Under the pieces are notes generated by a model that was not told the origin of the DNA, did not search any database, and saw only the letters and a program-made list of their open reading frames with translations. A DNA stretch of 64,000 nucleotides, taken from the NCBI RefSeq assembly GCF_003058325.1, contig NZ_CP028844.1, positions 908,001 to 972,000 on the forward strand, in the 5' to 3' direction. Every line of letters begins with the position of its first letter. Position 1 is the first letter of the stretch. A program made the position numbers and the translations under genes. Origin of the DNA: Methylobacterium currus. GTDB taxonomy: Bacteria; Pseudomonadota; Alphaproteobacteria; Rhizobiales; Beijerinckiaceae. Positions 44,270 to 52,794 of the stretch are shown one piece after another.

Positions 44270-44554
44270 TCAGCCGACGCCGTTGTGATCGGACACACAC
44301 AGGCCGCAAAAGCGGATCTCGCCGCAGCGGAGGCTGAGGCGCCCCAGATCGGCGCGGTACCCTGCGATCATGCCCGCATAAGTCGCCATGTCCGCACGGG
44401 TCACAGGGCCGCGCACAACCCGCGCCAGCCCTGCTGCAATGCAGCTGCCGCACATGGCCTCCAGCCGCGTGGGACAGGATCGCTCCTGGAGCGCGAGGCC
44501 CGTCCCGTCGTGGTAGCCCGCCTCGTGGCTGGGCCCCTCGTGCCATCGCCGCAC
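44270..44554 (-). CDS. Hypothetical cysteine-containing protein
   Basis: The 94-residue frame reads LEAMCGSCIAAGLARVVRGP, VTRADMATYAGMIAGYRADL and RLSLRCGEIRFCGLCVSDHN GVG. Third positions are strongly G/C, favouring a real gene. The CxxC near the start and the CGLC near the end could bind metal. The opposite strand contains a signal-peptide-like stretch, but it lacks a start. No family is recognised. Confidence 0.4.
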   Translation of the reverse strand: MRRWHEGPSHEAGYHDGTGLALQERSCPTRLEAMCGSCIAAGLARVVRGPVTRADMATYAGMIAGYRADLGRLSLRCGEIRFCGLCVSDHNGVG

Positions 44555-44706
44555 CTGAACAGGATCGAGCGGCCGCCCCGGCAGGGCTGAGCCGCCCTGG
44601 CGCTCTCGCGCCTTTCAAGCCGCGACCCCCATCCGTCATGTACGCGCCAAAGCCCACGGCGGGCTTCGGTCAGCCGCCATGCTGCGGATCACCCAGAGAC
44701 TAAGCC

Positions 44707-45120
44707 ATGCGGATGTTTCTTCCCCTTGCCCTCGCCGGTTCGGCTCTGCTCAGCGGCTGCAGCGATCCGCCCGCCTACCTGGTCCAGCCGGCCGATCCGA
44801 GGATCGCCGTGCGCCCGCCCCGCTACACGACCGTAGTCGCCGGCGTGAAGCGCTACGACGTCGTCGACCCAAAGGACTGGCGTGAGCTCAACCGCGCGGT
44901 TACGCCCAAGCCCGGCCAGGGCGGCATGGAGGGCATGGACCACTCCAAGATGCCCGGCATGAACGGCAAGTCGGGCCAGAGCGGCATGGATGGGATGCCT
45001 GGAATGAGCAAGCCTCAAGGTGGAGGCGCGTCCCAGGACGGCGACAGCATGGACCATTCCAAGATGCCTGGGATGAACATGCCCGGCATGGGCGGCAAAC
45101 GCGACACGGGAGGGCGGTGA
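44707..45120 (+). CDS. Met-rich putative copper-binding lipoprotein
   Basis: The 137-residue protein has a lipoprotein signal (MRMFLPLALAGSALLSGC, lipobox LLSGC). A short domain (PPRYTTVVAGVKRYDVVDPK) leads into Met/His-rich repeats (MEGMDHSKMPGMNG, MDGMPGMSKPQ, MDHSKMPGMNMPGM). MDHSKMPGM occurs twice and is typical of Cu(I)/Ag(I) chelation. The stop overlaps a possible start of the downstream outer-membrane gene (TGATG), so the two are coupled or co-transcribed. Confidence 0.75.
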   Translation: MRMFLPLALAGSALLSGCSDPPAYLVQPADPRIAVRPPRYTTVVAGVKRYDVVDPKDWRELNRAVTPKPGQGGMEGMDHSKMPGMNGKSGQSGMDGMPGMSKPQGGGASQDGDSMDHSKMPGMNMPGMGGKRDTGGR

Positions 45121-45182
45121 TGAGGGCATTTCGTAACCTGACTGCCCCGAACACCAAACAATCTTATGAGAAGGGGCATCCG

Positions 45183-46727
45183 ATGAAGGGTCCGTCACGC
45201 CGGGCCGCCGCGCTGGATCATGCGGAAATTTCGATGCGGGGCCGCCGCTTGCGCGCGTGGACGAGCCTCGCGAGCCTCGGCCTGGCTCTCGGCGGTTGCG
45301 CCAGCTTCTCGGAAGATGGTGGTCTCTCGGTGGCCAGGAACTATGCCGCGCTGGAACTGCGCAAGGACATCGTCAAGGTCAACGAAGAGGGCGTTGCGCT
45401 CACCGCCGAGGCGCGGGTTGAGCAGCTCCTGCGTCGCCCGCTCACGGCCGACAGCGCCGTGCAGGTCGCGCTTCTGAAGAACCGTGCCCTCCAGGCCGCC
45501 TTCAACGATCTCGGCATCTCGGAGGCTCAGTTCGTTCAAGCAACCCTGCCGCCCGTGCCCCGCCTCACGCTGTCCCGCGTCGGCGGCGACTTCGCGGTTG
45601 AGGTCTCGCGGCAGGTCGTGATTAGCTTGTTCGAGCTCGCCACTCTGCCGGTTCGGGCCGAGGTCGCCCGCGAGCGCTTCCGCTCCGACCAGTACCGCGC
45701 GGCCGAGCAGGTGCTGCGGCTCGCCGGCGAGGCCCGGCGCCAATTCTATCGCACCGTGTCGGCCAATCAGTCGACCGCCTACCTGGAGCAGGCGCTCGCC
45801 AGCGCGGAGTCCGCCTCGACGTTGGCCAAGCAGCTCGGCGAGACGGGAGCGCTGAACAAATTGGAACAGGCGCGCGAGCATGCCTTCTACAGCGAGCTCG
45901 GGGCGCAGCTGGCCAAGGCGCGGGTGCTGCAGCGGGTCGAGCGCGAGCGGCTCGTCCGCCTGCTCGGCCTCTGGGGCCGCGAGATCGACTTCAAACTGCC
46001 GAACGGCCTTCCGGCCCTGCCCAAGCATCTGGTCACGGGTACCCAGATCGAGGCGGAGGCGGTCAAGAAGCGCGCCGACATCCAGGTCGCCCGCTTCGAG
46101 CTGCAGTCGCTGGCTCTCCAGTACGGCCTCAACCAGGCCAGCGGCTTCATCAGCGTCTTCGATGTCGGCTACTCCGATCTCTACGACCGCACTAAGACCT
46201 TCACACCCAACAGCCAGGGTGGCTTCGATGTCAGCCGCGACAAGACGTTCCAGCGCGGCTACTCGATCGACCTCGTCATCCCTATCTATGATTTCGGAAC
46301 CGTTGCGATCCGCGGTGCCAAGGAGGCTTACTTGGGGGCCGCCAACCGCCTCGCGGAACGCGCCGTCAACGCCCGTTCGGAGGTGCGCGAGGCCTACCAG
46401 CGCTACCGCGGCCAGTACGATATCACCCGGCACTACCAGGGCAGCGTGCTGCCCCTGCGCAAGACGATCCAGGACCAGGCGTTGCTGCAGTACAGTGGCA
46501 TGCTGATCGACGTGACGACCCTGATCATCGACGCCCGCTCCCGGATCCTGAGCAACATTCAGGCCATCGAGGCGCAGCGCGACTTCTGGATCGCGGCGAC
46601 CGACCTCAAGGCTGCGGTGGTGGGCGGCGGCTTCTCGGGCGGGAACTTCGGCGGCGAGAGCGCGGGCGTCGAGGGGGTGGCCGGCGGCGGCGGCGCGACC
46701 CTGGCGGCGGCGACCCCCGGAGGCTGA
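45183..46727 (+). CDS. CusC/TolC-type outer-membrane efflux lipoprotein
   Basis: This is the outer-membrane channel of the tripartite Cu/Ag pump CusCBA. ATG 45183 follows AAGGGG by about 7 bases; ATG 45120 is also possible but adds non-conserved residues. The signal region ends in a lipobox (LGLALGGCAS). Two outer-membrane-efflux-protein repeats follow (VQVALLKNRALQAAFNDLGI ... REAYQRYRGQYDITRHYQGS) with long coiled-coil helices. The C-terminus is Gly-rich. Its cusB and cusA partners are 8.5 kb away at 55196-59907, an unusual split. Confidence 0.82.
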   Translation: MKGPSRRAAALDHAEISMRGRRLRAWTSLASLGLALGGCASFSEDGGLSVARNYAALELRKDIVKVNEEGVALTAEARVEQLLRRPLTADSAVQVALLKNRALQAAFNDLGISEAQFVQATLPPVPRLTLSRVGGDFAVEVSRQVVISLFELATLPVRAEVARERFRSDQYRAAEQVLRLAGEARRQFYRTVSANQSTAYLEQALASAESASTLAKQLGETGALNKLEQAREHAFYSELGAQLAKARVLQRVERERLVRLLGLWGREIDFKLPNGLPALPKHLVTGTQIEAEAVKKRADIQVARFELQSLALQYGLNQASGFISVFDVGYSDLYDRTKTFTPNSQGGFDVSRDKTFQRGYSIDLVIPIYDFGTVAIRGAKEAYLGAANRLAERAVNARSEVREAYQRYRGQYDITRHYQGSVLPLRKTIQDQALLQYSGMLIDVTTLIIDARSRILSNIQAIEAQRDFWIAATDLKAAVVGGGFSGGNFGGESAGVEGVAGGGGATLAAATPGG

Positions 46728-46776
46728 GAGCGCGGCCGGCGCAATCCGGTCGGAACGTGAGACGAGGACAGGGACG

Positions 46777-48198
46777 ATGACCGATCTATCGCGCAGGGGC
46801 CTGCTCGGGGCCGGAGGCTTGATCCTGGCGGGCACCTCGATGATCAGCGGACGCGTGCAGGCGGCCGGTCTGCCCGAGGCACCCTCGATGGACAAGGCGA
46901 CCATGCAGCCGCCGCTCGTGCCCACCACCGGGCCGGACTACCAGCCGGTGGTGACGCTCAACGGCTGGACCCTGCCGTGGCGCATGCGCGGCGATTGGAA
47001 GGAGTTCCACCTTGTGGCCGAGCCGGTCGTGCGCGAGATGGCACCTGGCATGAAGGCCCATCTCTGGGGCTACAACGGGCAGTCGCCCGGGCCGACCATC
47101 GAGGCGGTCGAGGGCGACAAGGTCCGCATCTTCGTCACCAACAGGCTGCCGGAGGCCACCGCCGTGCATTGGCACGGGCAGACGTTGCCCAATGGCATGG
47201 ACGGGGTCGCCGGCCTCAACCAGCCCGGCATCCCGCCGGGCAAAACCTTCGTCTACGAGTTCATCCTCAGGCGCTCCGGCACGTTCATGTACCACCCGCA
47301 CTCGGACGAGATGATCCAGATGGCGATGGGCATGATGGGCTTCTTCGTCGTGCATCCGCGCGACCCCGCCGAGCGGCGGGTCGACCGTGACTTCGTCTGG
47401 CTCCTGAACGCCTACGACATCGAGGCCGGGTCGTACGTGCCAAAGGTCAACACGATGCTCGACATGAACATGTGGTGCTTCAACAGCCGGGTCTGGCCGG
47501 GCATCGATCCGGTCGTGGTGCGCCAGGGCGACAAGGTGCGCATGCGCATCGGCAACCTGACCATGACCAACCACCCGATCCACGTTCACGGCGTGGACTT
47601 CCACGTCAGCGGTACGGACGGCGGCTGGATCCCGCCGGAACGGCAGTGGCCCGAGGTGTCGGTGGACATAGCCGTCGGGCAGATGCGGGCCATCGAGTTC
47701 AACGCCGACGCGCTCGGCGACTGGGCGATGCACTGCCACAAGTCGCATCACACCATGAACGCCATGGGACACTCGGTGCGCACCTATATCGGCGTGAACC
47801 TCAAGAGCACCGCCAAGCAGATACAGAAGGTCGCGCCGGGCTACATGCCGATGGGTTCGACCGGCGGCGGCATGATGAGCGAGATGGAGATGCCGCTGCC
47901 GGAGAACACGCTGCCGATGATGACTGGGACCGGCCCGTTCGGCTCGGTCGAGATGGGTGGCATGTTCACGGTGATGAAGGTCCGTGCCGGTTTAGCCGCT
48001 AACGACTACAGCGACCCGGGCTGGTACCAGCACCCGAAGGGCACGCTGGCCTACGAATGGACGGGCGAGCCCCTTCCTGAGCCGAGCCGTGATCCGAAGA
48101 CGCCGAGAGGCAAGCGGGCGCGGGAGACCGATCTGCGCGTGGTCGACCCGCGCAAGCGCCGCACCGCCGCAAACACCGGCGGCCACGAGAACCACTGA
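46777..48198 (+). CDS. Multicopper oxidase (CopA/CumA-like), copy 2
   Basis: This 473-residue paralogue of the 40215 gene has a Tat signal (MTDLSRRGLLGAGGLILAGT). All copper ligands are kept: HWHG at 131-134, HPH, NHPIHVHG and HCHKSHHTMNAMGH. The Met-rich extension of copy 1 is replaced by a basic tail (KTPRGKRARETDLRVVDPRK). It lies 49 bp after the CusC-like gene, suggesting one operon 44707-49105. The two oxidases may work on different substrates or at different copper levels. Confidence 0.88.
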   Translation: MTDLSRRGLLGAGGLILAGTSMISGRVQAAGLPEAPSMDKATMQPPLVPTTGPDYQPVVTLNGWTLPWRMRGDWKEFHLVAEPVVREMAPGMKAHLWGYNGQSPGPTIEAVEGDKVRIFVTNRLPEATAVHWHGQTLPNGMDGVAGLNQPGIPPGKTFVYEFILRRSGTFMYHPHSDEMIQMAMGMMGFFVVHPRDPAERRVDRDFVWLLNAYDIEAGSYVPKVNTMLDMNMWCFNSRVWPGIDPVVVRQGDKVRMRIGNLTMTNHPIHVHGVDFHVSGTDGGWIPPERQWPEVSVDIAVGQMRAIEFNADALGDWAMHCHKSHHTMNAMGHSVRTYIGVNLKSTAKQIQKVAPGYMPMGSTGGGMMSEMEMPLPENTLPMMTGTGPFGSVEMGGMFTVMKVRAGLAANDYSDPGWYQHPKGTLAYEWTGEPLPEPSRDPKTPRGKRARETDLRVVDPRKRRTAANTGGHENH

Positions 48199-48370
48199 GC
48201 TCTGTGCTCGTTCAAAACCGAGCCGGTCGTACTCCGGGCATGGCCTGGATCGCCGGCTCGACGGTTCGGTAAAGGGGCAAGCCACTTTCCGAAGTTCGCC
48301 GCGCGGGTCGTTCACCCCACCCCTCATCGGGAACCCGTGCGCCGGTTCATCTCAGCCTGAGGAGACCCCC

Positions 48371-49105
48371 ATGACGCGCCCCACCGCCCGCGCCGCCGTT
48401 CTGACGGCGGCCCTGCTCAGCCTCGCCTCTCCTAGCTTTGCGCCCGTTGCCGAGGCGCAGCCGGCGCGCGGCGCGGCCGGAGAGTTCGAGCGCGTGCGTA
48501 GCGTGATATCGGACCGCTTCAAGAACACCAAGCTGACGGGCGACCCAGACCAGGACTTTGCCGCCCTCCTCATTGCCAGCTTCGAGGAGACGCTGTTCCT
48601 GGCCAAGGCGCAGCTCAACTACGGCGGTGACCGCGAGCTGCGCGCGGTGGCGCAGAAGATCCAGGATGAGCAGCAGGAGCGGATTGACGCGCTCAAGACC
48701 TGGCGGGTGCGCAGCCGCGAGCCAGGCTACCGGGAGCAGCCGAACCAGACGCCCTCCGGCGCGGGCCCGCTCGATCGCCCGGGGCAGGCGAACGCGGCCG
48801 AGGCGCGCTCAGCTCAGGCGCAGGCAGCGCCCTCTTCGGCTCAGCCGCCCGCCGCCTCTGCGCCTGCCTCAACTGCAAACACGCCGCTGGTCAAGGGCAC
48901 GGTGCAGAAGGTGGATGAGGCAGGCGGCAAGGTGACGCTCGATCACGAGCGCATCCCCAACATCGACATGGATGCGATGACGATGGCCTACAAGGTCCAG
49001 GATCCTGCCTTGCTGAAGGGGCTGAAGGCGGGCGACACGGTGAAGTTCTCGGCCGACCGGGTCAACGGTCAGCTCGCCATCACTCGGATCCAGACAGCCA
49101 AGTGA
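48371..49105 (+). CDS. DUF305-like/CusF fusion protein
   Basis: ATG 48371 follows GAGGAGA. Signal peptide MTRPTARAAVLTAALLSLAS...AEAQ. Residues ~35-125 resemble a DUF305-type helical domain (IASFEETLFLAKAQLNYGGD, QKIQDEQQERIDALKTWRVR). An Ala/Pro/Gln-rich linker follows. The C-terminal ~75 residues are a CusF domain (VKGTVQKVDEAGGKVTLDHE, IPNIDMDAMTMAYKVQDPAL). It joins two copper-binding modules that occur separately elsewhere in the block. It ends the 44707-49105 gene run. Confidence 0.75.
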   Translation: MTRPTARAAVLTAALLSLASPSFAPVAEAQPARGAAGEFERVRSVISDRFKNTKLTGDPDQDFAALLIASFEETLFLAKAQLNYGGDRELRAVAQKIQDEQQERIDALKTWRVRSREPGYREQPNQTPSGAGPLDRPGQANAAEARSAQAQAAPSSAQPPAASAPASTANTPLVKGTVQKVDEAGGKVTLDHERIPNIDMDAMTMAYKVQDPALLKGLKAGDTVKFSADRVNGQLAITRIQTAK

Positions 49106-49199
49106 GCTGATTGCTTCTGTTTGAGCGATGACGCACTCCGGCATCCGCTCAGTCGCCCGTACCCTGATGAAGTACCGGGCTGGGCATGGTGAGGAGCGC

Positions 49200-49444
49200 A
49201 TGAGCCAGCGCTCCCTTGCCTACGCCGCTGGGCGCGAGAGCACCTGTCCGCTCTTGGGTCACCGCTGGCGAAAGCCCCTCTGCCGGACGCCTCGCTCAGC
49301 CGTGTTGCTCAACGTCCAACAGGTCTGCTGGCAGACCTGAGCCGGCGAGCCGCACTGGCGGTCGTCCGCCGCCTGTGGGCCGAGTATGCGGCGCGTGTGC
49401 GCGCGAGCAAGGGCAAGGCCGAGCGGATCATGGACGGCGGATGA
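49200..49444 (+). pseudogene. Unidentified frame without a clear start
   Basis: One frame gives LRRWAREHLSALGSPLAKAP, SRVAQRPTGLLADLSRRAAL, AVVRRLWAEYAARVRASKGK and AERIMDGG before a stop at 49442-49444. It is helical and basic with good codon use, but no start codon is found after the preceding stop. It may be a decayed or frameshifted gene. Confidence 0.3.
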
Positions 49445-49520
49445 GGACCTGCGGGATCTTCTCGCTCGGGGAACTTTCTCTTGAGCGCGAGTCCACCATC
49501 AGGATTGGTGAGCCTGGGCG

Positions 49521-49742
49521 ATGAGCAAGAAAATGGGCCGCCTGACAGTACCGTACGGACGCGCGCAGCCCGGGCGGCGGCGGCATGTTCGACCGCACGT
49601 GGCGCGCAGGGCGGCGCGGGATTTTCGGCACGCCCTGCTCGCTCTGTTGCTGGCCGGCACTCTGTTCAACCTCTTCAGCATGCTGGCTTCATCCTCTGAT
49701 GTGCTCCTCAGCGGCAGCGTGATCTTGCACCCTTCCCACTGA
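49521..49742 (+). CDS. Small membrane protein, function unknown
   Basis: The 73-residue protein is basic at the N-terminus (MSKKMGRLTVPYGRAQPGRR, HVRPHVARRAARDFRH), followed by one hydrophobic helix (ALLALLLAGTLFNLFSMLAS). It follows the copper operon on the same strand. No family is recognised. Confidence 0.4.
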   Translation: MSKKMGRLTVPYGRAQPGRRRHVRPHVARRAARDFRHALLALLLAGTLFNLFSMLASSSDVLLSGSVILHPSH

Positions 49743-49889
49743 GACGATGGGCAGCGGGACAACGAGCAGCGCAGTCCATGCTGCCCTGCTTGCATGTGCC
49801 GCATCAGAGTAAGGGGATCCTTCAGGTCATGGCTTTTCTTCCATCCCGTAAAACGCGGTTTAGCGCACAAACCTTGATATTCCCCTAGG

Positions 49890-50534
49890 TCACCACCGCA
49901 GGAGACGGGGCCCGAGCAGGGCGCCGGCGAGGGTGCAGAACGCAATGGTGCCGCCGTACCAGAGCGCCACAAACGGGACCGAGTCGTCCATGCAATTCAG
50001 GGCATACCCGATCGCGCTGATCCCGCCAGCGGCCATCCCGACGAGCGCGCCCGTCCGGACAAGGTCGGTCGGCGCGGCAAATCGGCGGACGGCCCAGACC
50101 AGGACGGCGAAGGGTAGCACGCCGATGATCGGGATCGACACGAGGCACTCCAGCCACATGTGGCCGACAAGCATCCTGTCCCAGTGCGAGCTCGGCGCCG
50201 AAGCCAGGCTGAACGCGGCCAGCAGCATGACCCCGAGGAACGGCGTCGCGGCGACCCAGGGTCGAGCTCTGGTCTCGCCGCCCGGGCGTGCGACCTTCGT
50301 CAGCAGCCACCCGGCTAAGACGACGATACCGGCACCGAAGGCGACCTTCAGGAACAGGAAGCCGAGCACCCCGTGATTGTGGAGGTCCGGCCTGACCCCG
50401 AGCGACAGGAGCGCGACGCAGAGCGCCGCCCCCGTGCCGAGCGCCGCGGCGAGGCCGAGGCCGCGCTTGAGCCGGCCGTGGTCGGTCGGCTCGATGTTCG
50501 TGCTGAGCATCTCGATCAGCTCGTTCGTTCTCAT
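49890..50534 (-). CDS. nrsF: NrsF-family (DUF1109) membrane anti-sigma factor
   Basis: The 214-residue protein has six predicted membrane helices (ALGTGAALCVALLSLGV, VLGFLFLKVAFGAGIVVLAG, PFLGVMLLAAFSLA, LECLVSIPIIGVLPFAVLVW, ALVGMAAGGISAIGYALNCM, FVALWYGGTIAFCTLAGALL) and cysteines in four of them. NrsF/OsrA proteins bind and inhibit the adjacent ECF sigma factor and release it on heavy-metal or oxidant stress sensed by periplasm-facing Cys residues. The start overlaps the sigma gene stop (ATGA). Confidence 0.85.
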   Translation of the reverse strand: MRTNELIEMLSTNIEPTDHGRLKRGLGLAAALGTGAALCVALLSLGVRPDLHNHGVLGFLFLKVAFGAGIVVLAGWLLTKVARPGGETRARPWVAATPFLGVMLLAAFSLASAPSSHWDRMLVGHMWLECLVSIPIIGVLPFAVLVWAVRRFAAPTDLVRTGALVGMAAGGISAIGYALNCMDDSVPFVALWYGGTIAFCTLAGALLGPRLLRW

Positions 50535-51091
50535 CGTCCCCTTCCTTGGCTGATCGCGGACGCCAGGGCCTTGAGACCCCGGTGGACGCTGACCTTGATG
50601 GCGGATTCCGACATGCCGGTCCGGCTGGCGGCCTCAGCGACGCTCAAGCCATCGAGCTTCACGAAGCGAATCGCGCGCCGCATCTTCTCGGGCAGCTTGG
50701 CCAGGAGTCGATCCAGGTCATACGTGCTCTCCACGCCGGCATGGTCGTCCTGTGCCTCAAGGTCGCCCGCATCCTCGATGGGCACATTGGACATCGCAGT
50801 GCGCGTACGGCGCAGGTGGTCGATCAGCTTGTAGCGGGCGATGGCCTGCGCCCAAGGGGTGAACGGCTGATCTACGTCGTAGGTATGTCGCCGCGTATGG
50901 ATCGCTATCAGCGTGTCCTGCACGAGGTCTTCGGCCTCGGACGGACTTCGTCCAGCGCGGTGGAGCTTTCCGCGATAATAGGCGCGCAGATACAGGCTCA
51001 GCCGGTCGAGAACCGCCCGGTACGCGGCCGCGTCGCCGTCCAGGCTGGCCCTCATCAGGCTCCTGAGCTCAGTCTCACTCGCAATCATCAC
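50531..51091 (-). CDS. ECF sigma factor (SigF/EcfF-like)
   Basis: The 186-residue sigma factor directs RNA polymerase to a dedicated promoter set. Region 2 is seen in SPSEAEDLVQDTLIAIHTRR and TPWAQAIARYKLIDHLRRTR; region 4 in LPEKMRRAIRFVKLDGLSVA and RTGMSESAIKVSVHRGLKAL. Pairing with a DUF1109/NrsF gene is typical of the Caulobacter SigF and Bradyrhizobium EcfF group, which respond to chromate, cadmium and reactive oxygen or chlorine. A GTAACC-N16-CGAA promoter lies 15 bp before the ATG, implying autoregulation. Confidence 0.9.
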   Translation of the reverse strand: MMIASETELRSLMRASLDGDAAAYRAVLDRLSLYLRAYYRGKLHRAGRSPSEAEDLVQDTLIAIHTRRHTYDVDQPFTPWAQAIARYKLIDHLRRTRTAMSNVPIEDAGDLEAQDDHAGVESTYDLDRLLAKLPEKMRRAIRFVKLDGLSVAEAASRTGMSESAIKVSVHRGLKALASAISQGRGR

Positions 51092-51106
51092 GCGCTCGTA
51101 ACTGAG

Positions 51107-51132
51107 TTCGCGAGGCAGGGCCCGATGGTTAC
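51107..51132 (-). promoter_or_regulatory. ECF promoter of the sigma-nrsF operon
   Basis: On the minus strand GTAACC (51132-51127), 16 bases, then CGAA (51110-51107). It matches the GTAACC-N16-CGAA element I recall for Caulobacter SigF. Five further copies or near copies, all with exactly 16-bp spacing, lie upstream of genes in this block. Confidence 0.75.
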
Positions 51133-51420
51133 AGCTGCCCGCATGTGCGATGGCAACGGGGACCGGTCAGGAAGGGGTAGGTCGTGATGGGGCTTCGCTC
51201 GGCCCCTCGCCCGATGGCTTGGGTCAGGCGTCGGACCGGGGAGGGAATGGTCGCGTGCGTGGGTGCGCGCCGAGGACAGCCGGCCATCGGCCGGGTCAGG
51301 GTGAAACGACATCGGTTTCGTTCTGGAATGCTGTAGGGGCCGCCCGATCCCGGGCCGGCCAGGGGCCGTCGCCAGAGGCGCTATCGGGCGGTCCGTGCAG
51401 GCTCCGGCCGTCGACATCCG

Positions 51421-51636
51421 CTAGCGCAAACGCGACCGAGGGCCCGGTGATCCGGGGGCCGGCCGCCGCAGGGCGACGGCGATGAAACCGGCGCACAGCA
51501 GCGAGTTGGCCCCGGAGGCTTTCCCTGCCTCGTCGCAGCCGTCGCAGCCGTCCGGCATCGGCCCCTGCAGCGCCGCCACGGGCATGGCCGCCTTCATGTG
51601 CGCGGCCTGCACGCCATGCAGCGCGAACCTTGCCAC
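51421..51636 (-). CDS. Small DUF2946-like Cys/Met protein, possibly truncated
   Basis: The frame from GTG 51636 reads ARFALHGVQAAHMKAAMPVA, ALQGPMPDGCDGCDEAGKAS and LLCAGFIAVALRRPAPGSPG. The GCDGC pair and Met pattern recall DUF2946-type proteins found beside copper genes. A stop just upstream leaves no room for a full signal peptide, so the 5' end may be missing. Confidence 0.4.
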   Translation of the reverse strand: MARFALHGVQAAHMKAAMPVAALQGPMPDGCDGCDEAGKASGANSLLCAGFIAVALRRPAPGSPGPRSRLR

Positions 51637-51816
51637 GAGGGCGAGGGTCAGGAACTACGCGCAGACGGGGCGGGACCGGAGCTAGGATATCAAGCCCAGC
51701 ATACCAGGCCGCCGCACGCCCCGAAAGGGCGCGCATCGGCTGGGCGACCGGTTTGCCGCGCATGAGTTGAGCGGGTGTACCGGCGTCAAACAGGCGTGGT
51801 TCGGGCAGCCCACCTT

Positions 51817-51842
51817 GTAACGAAGCGTTTGCTGCCTCCGAA
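51817..51842 (+). promoter_or_regulatory. ECF-type promoter element GTAACG-N16-CGAA
   Basis: GTAACG at 51817-51822 and CGAA at 51839-51842 with exactly 16 bases between. It lies ahead of the frame at 52010 (or an earlier start near 51857). Confidence 0.65.
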
Positions 51843-52009
51843 CTTAGCACCATGGATTGGATGTCGCAGGTGGATCGTGCGGGGTTTCGCGGCGGCTTGC
51901 ACCGCGGGCCTTTGCGGCGGGCGCGGATCGCGCCGGTCGCGCTCCGCAGCGGCGCGGGATACACGGCGCCAACACGCCGTCATCGAGGATCGGAGACACC
52001 TGGCCGGAC

Positions 52010-52372
52010 ATGGTCAGAGTGGCTTCGAGGCGTATGAGGCCGCCGAGGGGGAGGCGGGCGGACCGCGGAATTCCGGCTTCGCGGGAAGGCCGCACCGGAC
52101 CTTGGGACCAGAGCGCCAAGCTCGCCGCCGCCCCGGCGAAGACCCCGACGCGCTCCTACGTCGTCTTCGAGTCGCGCTTCGCCCAGGACCTGTTCTGCGC
52201 AGTTCCGACAAGCCTCCCGATCCCGGTCTTTCTCACCGATGCGGGCTGGCAGTTCCGGGGTACCCTGGGCAAGCGAGGCTTCAGGCCGCCGGGCTTCAGG
52301 GCGGCCGCGGCCCGGAAGGCGGCCAGCCGTGACGGGTTCTACCTGTTCTCTCCGCCCCATTCCGAGGATTGA
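52010..52372 (+). CDS. Hypothetical protein in the ECF gene cluster
   Basis: The frame has a coherent C-terminal half (AAPAKTPTRSYVVFESRFAQ, DLFCAVPTSLPIPVFLTDAG, WQFRGTLGKRGFRPPGFRAA, ASRDGFYLFSPPHSED). The start may be ATG 52010, ATG 52034 or upstream at 51857. The N-terminal part is Arg-rich and less convincing. No family is recognised. The ECF-type element at 51817 suggests that it belongs to the sigma-factor regulon. Confidence 0.45.
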   Translation: MVRVASRRMRPPRGRRADRGIPASREGRTGPWDQSAKLAAAPAKTPTRSYVVFESRFAQDLFCAVPTSLPIPVFLTDAGWQFRGTLGKRGFRPPGFRAAAARKAASRDGFYLFSPPHSED

Positions 52373-52486
52373 GGCTGCCCGACCGTGCGAAACCTCTCCT
52401 CGGGCGGAGGAGCGGTCCCCGCCGATGGGCGTTCGCGTCGGCTCCTTGCGACGCCGGCGGAACCACTGGGAAAAGTTCGAGGCGCT

Positions 52487-52512
52487 GTAACGGACTTGGC
52501 GGGACATCCGAA
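52487..52512 (+). promoter_or_regulatory. ECF-type promoter element GTAACG-N16-CGAA
   Basis: GTAACG at 52487-52492 and CGAA at 52509-52512, spacing 16. It is 47 bp before ATG 52560. Confidence 0.72.
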
Positions 52513-52559
52513 ATCAAGAACAGAAGTAGCAAGCTTTAGAGCCAGCAAAGAGTTCCACC

Positions 52560-52793
52560 ATGAGTAGCAAGATGATCACTGTCCTCGCCGGCATTGCTAT
52601 GATGGCCGGGCTGCCGGGATACGCCCTGGCCGGGTGGATCGACAATGTGCCGCTTCGCTTCCGGCCTGGCGTGCACCAAGCGGCGCCCCGCAATCTCGGA
52701 GCGCCGGATGCCGTCCGGACAACTGGGTCGGTCAACGTCGTCCCCCGCCGCCCGGCGACCCGTCGGCCGGACTCCCGTCGGCCAAACTTCTGA
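52560..52793 (+). CDS. Small secreted protein of the ECF cluster
   Basis: The 77-residue protein has a signal peptide (MSSKMITVLAGIAMMAGLPG...YALA). The mature part (GWIDNVPLRFRPGVHQAAPR ... TTGSVNVVPRRPATRRPDSR) is short and basic, with a TTGS motif also found in the two paralogues at 53425 and 53864. The next gene starts two bases after the stop, so both are one transcript. Confidence 0.6.
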   Translation: MSSKMITVLAGIAMMAGLPGYALAGWIDNVPLRFRPGVHQAAPRNLGAPDAVRTTGSVNVVPRRPATRRPDSRRPNF

Positions 52794-52794
52794 C

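Noticed and set aside
44170..44590. Plus-strand signal-peptide-like stretch opposite the 44270 gene
   Set aside because: It has a hydrophobic run ending in AFAGSAASA but no start codon with a ribosome-binding site; the minus-strand frame has better codon use.
45195..46928. 577-residue minus-strand frame
   Set aside because: It is antisense to the CusC/TolC-type gene; no family features.
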